NCBI GenBank assembly: GCA_021825025.1
Contig: JAKAIP010000064.1
Coordinates: forward strand, 1-5,098
Reading direction: 5' to 3'
DNA length: 5,098 nucleotides
DNA from: a bacterium
GTDB taxonomy: Bacteria; Patescibacteria; Paceibacteria; UBA9973; SBAW01
The notes below the pieces were generated by a model. It saw nothing but the letters and a program-made list of their open reading frames with translations, searched no databases and was not told the DNA's origin. Within the stretch, counting starts at the first letter, position 1; the number at the start of each line of letters is the position of its first letter. Made by a program: the position numbers and the translations under genes. This document shows positions 1 to 5,098 of the stretch, piece by piece.

Positions 1-2
1 TA

Positions 3-2237
3 TTATCGCTGATTCTTGCGTGGAGTTATTTCCACAAGCTTTACGAGAAAGATTCCGAACTTGCTCGGAACTTTTTGCTGATTACGCCAAACATCATCGT
101 TCTTGATCGTATTCGTGCTGATTTCGATGGTCTCAGGATTTTCTTTGAAGACCCCGTGCTTCCGGACAATGGCTATCAAGGCCAAAACTGGCGCGATGAT
201 TTTCAAATGACGCTCCACATTCAAGACGAAATCGGGACCGTAAGAAAAACCGGCAATATCTTTCTTACCAACATTCATCGTGTCTACGAGGGAGCCATTG
301 AGTCCTCAAGCTTTGAAGATCCAAATACTACCGACTACTTCCTCGGTACACAACCGGTCGGCAAAACGAACGAATCAAAGCTCGATCTTGGAGATATTGT
401 CCGCAATGTAGACGAGCTCGTAGTTTTGAACGACGAAGCTCATCATATTCACGACCCAAGGCTTGCGTGGTTCAAAGCCATTGAAGACATTCACAACCGC
501 TTGGTTATGAAAGGCGGCCGCCTAAGCTTGCAGGTTGATGTCACAGCTACTCCCAAGCACAATAACGGCTCGATTTTTGTGCAGACCGTTTCTGACTATC
601 CGCTCGTTGAGGCAATCCACCAGAATGTGGTTAAGCACCCGGTGCTTCCGGATTCGGCTAGCCGAGCAAAACTGCAGGAACACAAGACTTCAAAATACAG
701 CGAGAAATACAAGGACTATATTCATCTTGGTTATCTTGAATGGAAGAAAGCATACGAAGTACATGAAAAACTTGGCAAAAAAGCCGTACTGTTCGTCATG
801 ACCGATGACACAAAGAATTGCGACGAGGTTGCTGAATATCTTGAGAATACCTACTCAGAGCTCAAGGGTGCGGTTCTTGTTATTCACACCAAAGACAACG
901 GAGAAATTTCGGAAAGCGTCACCGGTAAAAAAGAAGAGGAATTGAAAAAATTGCGTCACGATGCCAATTCCATTGACCGACTTGATAGTCCGCATAAAGT
1001 GATCGTTTCGGTCTTGATGCTTAAGGAGGGCTGGGATGTTCGCAACGTTACGACTATTGTCGGTCTGCGTGCCTATACTTCCAAGAGCAATATTCTCCCC
1101 GAGCAGACTCTCGGCCGTGGATTGCGCCGCATGTATCGTGATCCGGCGTTGCCGGAGCTCGTCAGCGTTGTTGGAACGGATGCGTTCATGGACTTCGTGG
1201 AATCAATCAAGAGCGAAGGTGTCGAGCTGGAGCATCGCAAAATGGGAGAAGGCACAGGACCCAAAGCTCCGCTGGTTGTTGAAATTGACAGAGAGAATCT
1301 TAAAAAAGACATCGAGAAACTTGATATAGAAATTCCGATACTTACTCCACGCATCTACCGCGAATACAAAAATCTCTCAGACCTAGCGATCTCAGGGTTC
1401 AATCATAAGAAACTGCCAATTAAGGAATTCACGGACGAGGAAAAACGCGAGATTGTTTTCCGTGATATTACGAGTGGCGACATTACTCACAAAACCGAGC
1501 TCGACAGCAATTTCATTCCGAACTACCAGAGCGTCATCGGGTACTTCACACAAGTCATCATGAAAGAGCTCCGGTTGATCTCGGCCTACGATATTCTTTA
1601 CGGGAAGGTCAAGGAGTTTATCGAGAATCACTTGTTTGAGAAGCATATTGATCTCGACAATCTCAATGCGCTCCGTAACCTTTCCGAGATTGAGGCCTCT
1701 CGAACCATCATTGAAACATTCAAAAAGCAAATCAACGCTCTTACGGTTTTGGATAAGGGTGAGGCCGAAATCCGCGACTACATCAAAATTAGCAAAAGCC
1801 GACCGTTCGTGGTCAAGGATCAGGGCTACATCGTTCCGAAAAAGAGCGTGTTCAACAAAGTCATCGGCGACAGCCACTTCGAGCTGGAATTCGCCAGCTT
1901 CCTTGAGGACTGCGAAGATATCATCTCATACGTAAAAAACTACTTTGCCGTTCACTTCAAGATTGATTACCGCAACGCCGATGGAAGTATTTCCGATTAC
2001 TACCCAGACTTCATCGTTAAGGTATCGCCAAAGGAGTACTACGTGGTTGAGACAAAGGGTCGAGAGGATTTGGACGATATCGAGAAAATCAAACGCCTTG
2101 AGCAATGGTGCGAGGACGTAAATGCTAATCAAAAAAACATGAAGTACCAAATGCTTTATATCAAGCAGGAGGACTGGGAAGCCCAACAGCAAAAGCCACG
2201 TAACTTCGGCGAGGTTGTTCGAGGGTGGAATAAATAA
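3..2237 (+). CDS. Type III restriction Res-like DEAH helicase with C-terminal PD-(D/E)XK nuclease (5' partial)
   Basis: This is an ATP-dependent DNA translocase/helicase fused to an endonuclease, the restriction (Res) type of subunit of Type III-like systems, acting on cytoplasmic DNA. Residues here are counted from base 3; 744 are visible. Motif Ia is LLITPNIIVLDR (about 25-36). The DEAH box, NDEAHHIHD, is at 143-151, with its catalytic pair D144/E145. Motif III, TATPKH, is at 181-186. The second RecA lobe holds AVLFVMTDD (261-269), motif V LKEGWDVRNV (340-349) and motif VI EQTLGRGLRRM (367-377). The C-terminus has FELEF (626-630), then PDF with D669, and ETK with E683 and K685, the expected nuclease metal and catalytic residues. 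The frame is open to the left edge and starts inside the family's conserved LAWSYFHKLYE segment, so the TTG at 75 is not the start. The Walker A motif and probably 100-150 residues lie upstream. All visible motifs are intact, so it looks functional. It is followed after 4 bases by the next gene. The general family is secure; the exact subfamily and any cognate methyltransferase are not visible. Confidence 0.93.
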   Translation, partial: LSLILAWSYFHKLYEKDSELARNFLLITPNIIVLDRIRADFDGLRIFFEDPVLPDNGYQGQNWRDDFQMTLHIQDEIGTVRKTGNIFLTNIHRVYEGAIESSSFEDPNTTDYFLGTQPVGKTNESKLDLGDIVRNVDELVVLNDEAHHIHDPRLAWFKAIEDIHNRLVMKGGRLSLQVDVTATPKHNNGSIFVQTVSDYPLVEAIHQNVVKHPVLPDSASRAKLQEHKTSKYSEKYKDYIHLGYLEWKKAYEVHEKLGKKAVLFVMTDDTKNCDEVAEYLENTYSELKGAVLVIHTKDNGEISESVTGKKEEELKKLRHDANSIDRLDSPHKVIVSVLMLKEGWDVRNVTTIVGLRAYTSKSNILPEQTLGRGLRRMYRDPALPELVSVVGTDAFMDFVESIKSEGVELEHRKMGEGTGPKAPLVVEIDRENLKKDIEKLDIEIPILTPRIYREYKNLSDLAISGFNHKKLPIKEFTDEEKREIVFRDITSGDITHKTELDSNFIPNYQSVIGYFTQVIMKELRLISAYDILYGKVKEFIENHLFEKHIDLDNLNALRNLSEIEASRTIIETFKKQINALTVLDKGEAEIRDYIKISKSRPFVVKDQGYIVPKKSVFNKVIGDSHFELEFASFLEDCEDIISYVKNYFAVHFKIDYRNADGSISDYYPDFIVKVSPKEYYVVETKGREDLDDIEKIKRLEQWCEDVNANQKNMKYQMLYIKQEDWEAQQQKPRNFGEVVRGWNK

Positions 2238-2241
2238 AACT
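2221..2241 (+). promoter_or_regulatory. Weak purine-rich ribosome-binding region before the second gene
   Basis: The ATG at 2242 is preceded by GAGGGTGG at 2221-2228, inside the last codons of the upstream gene, and then an A-rich stretch. The spacing of about 13 bases is longer than ideal for a Shine-Dalgarno site, and no better site lies nearer. With a stop-to-start gap of 4 bases, translation of the second gene probably depends partly on ribosomes finishing the first (translational coupling). This is inferred from the layout only. Confidence 0.35.
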
Positions 2242-5098
2242 ATGAAGTGGATCGACGCCGGGGATATAAAAAGCTGGATTACAAACAAACAAAGGCATTG
2301 TCAGCAGACCTTGCCTGATTTGGTACGTCGTCTTATCTTGGCAACTGTAAATACTGTCGAGGAGATTGATTTTCCAAGCGGAGACAGTATCGCTACTGGC
2401 GGCTGGGATGGACGGCTAAAAACACCTGTTGTCACACCATTTTTTCCAAGCGGTATTTCTGGTTGGGAGATAGGTGTTGAAAATTCACCCGGCAAAAAAG
2501 CTGAAGAAGATTATACAAAGCGTACCGCTGATTCTTTAGGGTTAACACCCAACGAGAGTGCTTTTGTATTTGTAACGCCACGATCATTTCCTAAGCGTGG
2601 GGAATGGCAAAGTGATAAACGTTCAGTCGGCGCATGGAAAGATGTCCGGGTTATAAATTCAGACGGGCTTGAGCAGTGGCTCGAATCGGCACCGGCAGTC
2701 GCTTTATGGCTCGCACGTCAGATCGGTAAAGTTATATCAAACGGTATTCGAGATTTAGAGGCGATGTGGGAGGAATGGTCTATAGGCACGAAGCCAATAA
2801 TGACTCCTGCTCTCGTCATAGGCGGCCGCACAAGGGACGTAGAAGCAATTCAAAAATGGATTACTGATGCACCTAGGATACTTGAGGTACAGGGCGATCA
2901 TCCTGATGAGGCGTTCGCTTTTTTGTATGCATCTATTGCCACGCTCCCAGAGACCGAAAGAGCGCAGGCATTGGCTCGATGCGTTGTCGTTGAAAATATC
3001 AATAATTTACGAGAATTAACCCAAGCTTTTCAAAATTATCCACTCATCATTGCCGCACCCGGGGAATGTATTAATGCCGCTTCTCTTGCCGTTGCTAAAG
3101 GTCATCATGTATTTATTAGTATGGACGCAACCGTTGTTGGCATTAGGGATATTCTTAGATTAGCTAGACCACAACGTAGTGTGGTTGAAAAAATTTTGCA
3201 TGAGGGCGGCCTATCAGAAACAGACGCACAACGTGTAGCTCGGGACTCCGGACGTAGTATCCCAGTGCTTCGTAGACATTTATTTCAATCAAACGCCGTT
3301 AGTGCTCCTGCGTGGGCTAATGCGGAATCGGCACGAATACTTTTAGCGGTTTTATTTGCTAACGCATGGGATGAGCACAAAGATGGTGATCGGCAAATTA
3401 TAGAAACTCTTTCCGGCGCGAGCTACGACGACTTCGTTAAAACACTCACCCCTTTTTTATCCATAGATGACTCGCCGATACGCAAGATCGGGAGCGTTTG
3501 GATGATTAAATCACCACTCGATGCGTGGTTCCTTCTCGCACCACATCTGACACAAGATTCCTTAAAACTTTTTGAACAATCTTTATTGGGCGTTCTCACA
3601 AAAACAGATCCAAAATACGAACTGGAGGCAGAAAAACGTTGGGCGGCCGCAATATATGGTAAATCAAATCAATATTCTGAATGGCTTCGGACCGGCCTTG
3701 TTGAATCGCTGGTACTTCTGGCTGTTTATGGTAATCGTTCACCCAATGTCACGTCCACGCAAACATTTGCAGATCGTATTGTTAAAGGAGTATTTGCTAC
3801 AGCTGATAAATGGGAGGCGTGGGCTTCAATAAAAGATGCAACGGCGTTACTTTCAGAAGCCGCACCTGACGCATTCATGCAGGCTGTAGAGCAAGGAATC
3901 GCAAATAATCCAGCTATTTTTCAAGAGCTGATGAAAGATGGCGGTGGTGTATTTGGAGATTGCAATCACTCCGGTCTTCTTTGGGCTCTTGAGGGTATTG
4001 CATGGAGTCCGGAATACTTTTCCCGTGCTGTAAATATTTTAGTAGATTTAGCCACTATTGATCCGGGTGGTAAATGGAGCAATAGAGCGATAAACAGCGT
4101 TGGAGATGTGTTCCTTCCCGGACTTCCGCAGACTCATGCAAAACCAAAAGAACGACTGGAGGTCTTTGAGAAACTGATCGCCAAAAATCCTCAAATGGTT
4201 TGGAAATTTGCGGATAATTATTATGGTGGTGGGAGCATAAGCGAAGCCCACCGTTTTCGTTGGCGTGATACCGGTGGTAATCGGCGTGGCCTTGAGCAAG
4301 AAACGAATGAGGAGTACCGGGAGTATCTCAAAGGCCTCCTCCCTATGTTAAAAAATCTTGCGTGCATGAGGGAGAATTTGGTGGCATCTATGGATGAATT
4401 TACTCGGCTTCCGGAGGAAACACGCGCAAAACTACTCACTACTCTTGAGACTACTGACCCAGACACGTTTTCTAAAGAGGAGCGTGATCTACTTCTACAA
4501 AAGACCCGTGAGGCATTAAATTGGATTAATAGTTATGGCGAAGAAGATCGACGAGCACACGTTCCTGGTCTCAACCGCATATTGGAAAAATTTGCCCCCA
4601 CTGATGTGATTGAGCGTGTAGGGTGGTTGTTGAGTAATCCTTGGCCACGATTACCACAGGGAGAATCAAAGCACTATGATGCTAAAGATACTTTGGTTAA
4701 AACAGCGCAAAAAGAAGCGGCACGCGAAATCCTTGATAAAAGCTCTTTAGACAAAATTATTGAATTTGCAGGCACGATTCAGTATCAAGGTGTCCTCGGT
4801 CATTCTCTGGCAATGGCTGTGCTTGGTGAAGAAGAGGACGATACTATTCTGGACGCCATCTTTGTTCACGCTACTGACATGCCGATACTTGTCAGGGGCT
4901 ACTCTCTTGGGAGAGTAGAAATTGACGGACCCGGATGGATCGATAAGCAGATCAAACGGACAAAAGAGCAAGGCAACTATTCACCTGAAGCATGTGCGCT
5001 TTTATATTTTGGATCACCAGAGGGCGCAGACACATGGTCGGCAGTAAGTTCCCACGGCAAAGACGTCGAAACCGCATACTGGAAACAAGCAAGTGGTT
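2242..5098 (+). CDS. Large uncharacterised multidomain protein, possible defence partner of the Res-like protein (3' partial)
   Basis: ATG at 2242 opens a frame with no stop to the window end: 952 complete codons, 3' end missing. I do not know its function. Residues 1-165 form a compact domain with FPSGDS (44-49), GWDG (54-57), GWEIG (74-78), a KKAEEDYTKRT block (85-95), FVFVTPR (108-114), WKDVRV (132-137) and LEQWLESAPAV (143-153). The D56/E76/Lys pattern recalls PD-(D/E)XK nucleases, but this is inference. Residues 190-350 resemble a STAND/AAA-like NTPase core: strand ILEVQGD (213-219) where a P-loop would sit, VVVENINNL (248-256) in the Walker B place, PLIIAAPG (267-274), then a winged-helix-like stretch ending in LRRHLF (343-348). 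No GxxxxGK[ST] is present. From about 360 on it is mostly helical, with SVWMIKSP (418-425), WALEGIAWSPEYFSR (581-595), DPGGKW (607-612), FLPGLPQT (624-631) and FRWRD (672-676). No signal peptide or membrane segment is seen, so it is probably cytoplasmic. ATG at 2242 is preferred over the in-frame TTG at 2215, which lies inside the upstream gene. Its TTA- and ATA-rich codon use differs from the upstream gene. Confidence 0.9.
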   Translation, partial: MKWIDAGDIKSWITNKQRHCQQTLPDLVRRLILATVNTVEEIDFPSGDSIATGGWDGRLKTPVVTPFFPSGISGWEIGVENSPGKKAEEDYTKRTADSLGLTPNESAFVFVTPRSFPKRGEWQSDKRSVGAWKDVRVINSDGLEQWLESAPAVALWLARQIGKVISNGIRDLEAMWEEWSIGTKPIMTPALVIGGRTRDVEAIQKWITDAPRILEVQGDHPDEAFAFLYASIATLPETERAQALARCVVVENINNLRELTQAFQNYPLIIAAPGECINAASLAVAKGHHVFISMDATVVGIRDILRLARPQRSVVEKILHEGGLSETDAQRVARDSGRSIPVLRRHLFQSNAVSAPAWANAESARILLAVLFANAWDEHKDGDRQIIETLSGASYDDFVKTLTPFLSIDDSPIRKIGSVWMIKSPLDAWFLLAPHLTQDSLKLFEQSLLGVLTKTDPKYELEAEKRWAAAIYGKSNQYSEWLRTGLVESLVLLAVYGNRSPNVTSTQTFADRIVKGVFATADKWEAWASIKDATALLSEAAPDAFMQAVEQGIANNPAIFQELMKDGGGVFGDCNHSGLLWALEGIAWSPEYFSRAVNILVDLATIDPGGKWSNRAINSVGDVFLPGLPQTHAKPKERLEVFEKLIAKNPQMVWKFADNYYGGGSISEAHRFRWRDTGGNRRGLEQETNEEYREYLKGLLPMLKNLACMRENLVASMDEFTRLPEETRAKLLTTLETTDPDTFSKEERDLLLQKTREALNWINSYGEEDRRAHVPGLNRILEKFAPTDVIERVGWLLSNPWPRLPQGESKHYDAKDTLVKTAQKEAAREILDKSSLDKIIEFAGTIQYQGVLGHSLAMAVLGEEEDDTILDAIFVHATDMPILVRGYSLGRVEIDGPGWIDKQIKRTKEQGNYSPEACALLYFGSPEGADTWSAVSSHGKDVETAYWKQASG
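4899..4918. repeat. Perfect 8-bp inverted repeat with 4-base loop, inside the second gene
   Basis: CTACTCTC at 4899-4906 is exactly complementary to GAGAGTAG at 4911-4918, separated by TTGG. It lies within the coding frame over residues reading GYSLGRVE. It has no following T-run, so it is not an intrinsic terminator. It may be a chance consequence of the codons; the pairing itself is certain, its role is not. Confidence 0.5.

Noticed and set aside
1036..1329. 97-residue + strand frame preceded by a strong AAGGAGG at 1023-1029
   Set aside because: The Shine-Dalgarno match is a by-product of the conserved motif V codons for Lys-Glu-Gly. The product is Ser/Arg/Ile-rich with no recognisable domain and lies wholly within the Res gene in another frame.
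1392..1877. 161-residue minus-strand frame
   Set aside because: It is antisense to conserved Res coding sequence and its composition mirrors that gene; no ribosome site or domain of its own was recognised.
75..2237. TTG at 75 as the start of the Res-like gene
   Set aside because: It lies in the middle of helicase motif Ia (FLLITPN), and the frame continues upstream to the window edge with family-typical residues, so the gene is simply cut by the window.
2238..2241. A terminator or promoter between the two genes
   Set aside because: The gap is only 4 bases, with no hairpin plus T-run and no room for promoter elements that would not be coding sequence.
3631..3669. IYGKS in the large protein as a Walker A motif
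   Set aside because: It lacks the preceding glycine pattern, is not followed by a Walker B at suitable distance, and lies in the helical region far downstream of the NTPase-like core.
3572..3832. 86-residue + strand frame inside the second gene
   Set aside because: It is out of phase with the long open frame and has the low-complexity look of a shadow frame.
1..5098. CRISPR arrays, tRNA/rRNA genes, insertion sequences or attachment sites
   Set aside because: No regularly spaced repeats, no RNA-gene-like folds, no transposase motifs and no terminal inverted repeats were seen; essentially all bases are coding.

Overview
The window is gene-dense bacterial DNA holding two large genes on the + strand. 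Both are cut by the window edges and they are separated by only 4 bases. GC is moderate, about 45-50% in the lines I counted by hand. Both frames are read with the standard code. Nothing fixes the host taxon; all I can say is that it is a bacterium (an archaeon is not excluded) and that the locus looks like an accessory, defence-type region rather than a housekeeping operon.

Region 1 (start to 2237) is the 3' part of a Type III restriction 'Res'-like protein. It is a superfamily 2 helicase with motif Ia, a DEAH box, TAT, and motifs V and VI, followed by a C-terminal PD-(D/E)XK nuclease with PDF...ETK. The Walker A motif and N-terminus lie upstream of the window.

Region 2 (2242 to the window end) is one uninterrupted reading frame of 952 codons with no stop. 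A gene finder that requires a stop codon would miss it. It encodes a large protein of no function known to me. The N-terminal ~165 residues look like a compact nuclease-like domain. The next ~190 residues resemble a STAND/AAA-type NTPase plus winged helix but lack a Walker A lysine. The rest is a long Trp-rich helical region.

The 4-base spacing suggests the two proteins are made together. My working reading is a restriction-like defence operon in which a helicase-nuclease is paired with a large, uncharacterised multidomain protein; any methyltransferase would have to lie outside the window. The two genes differ sharply in codon choice (TTA and ATA are nearly absent from the first and common in the second), which suggests different histories. 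No RNA genes, CRISPR, mobile elements, clear promoters or terminators were seen, and there is no gene-free stretch longer than a few bases.
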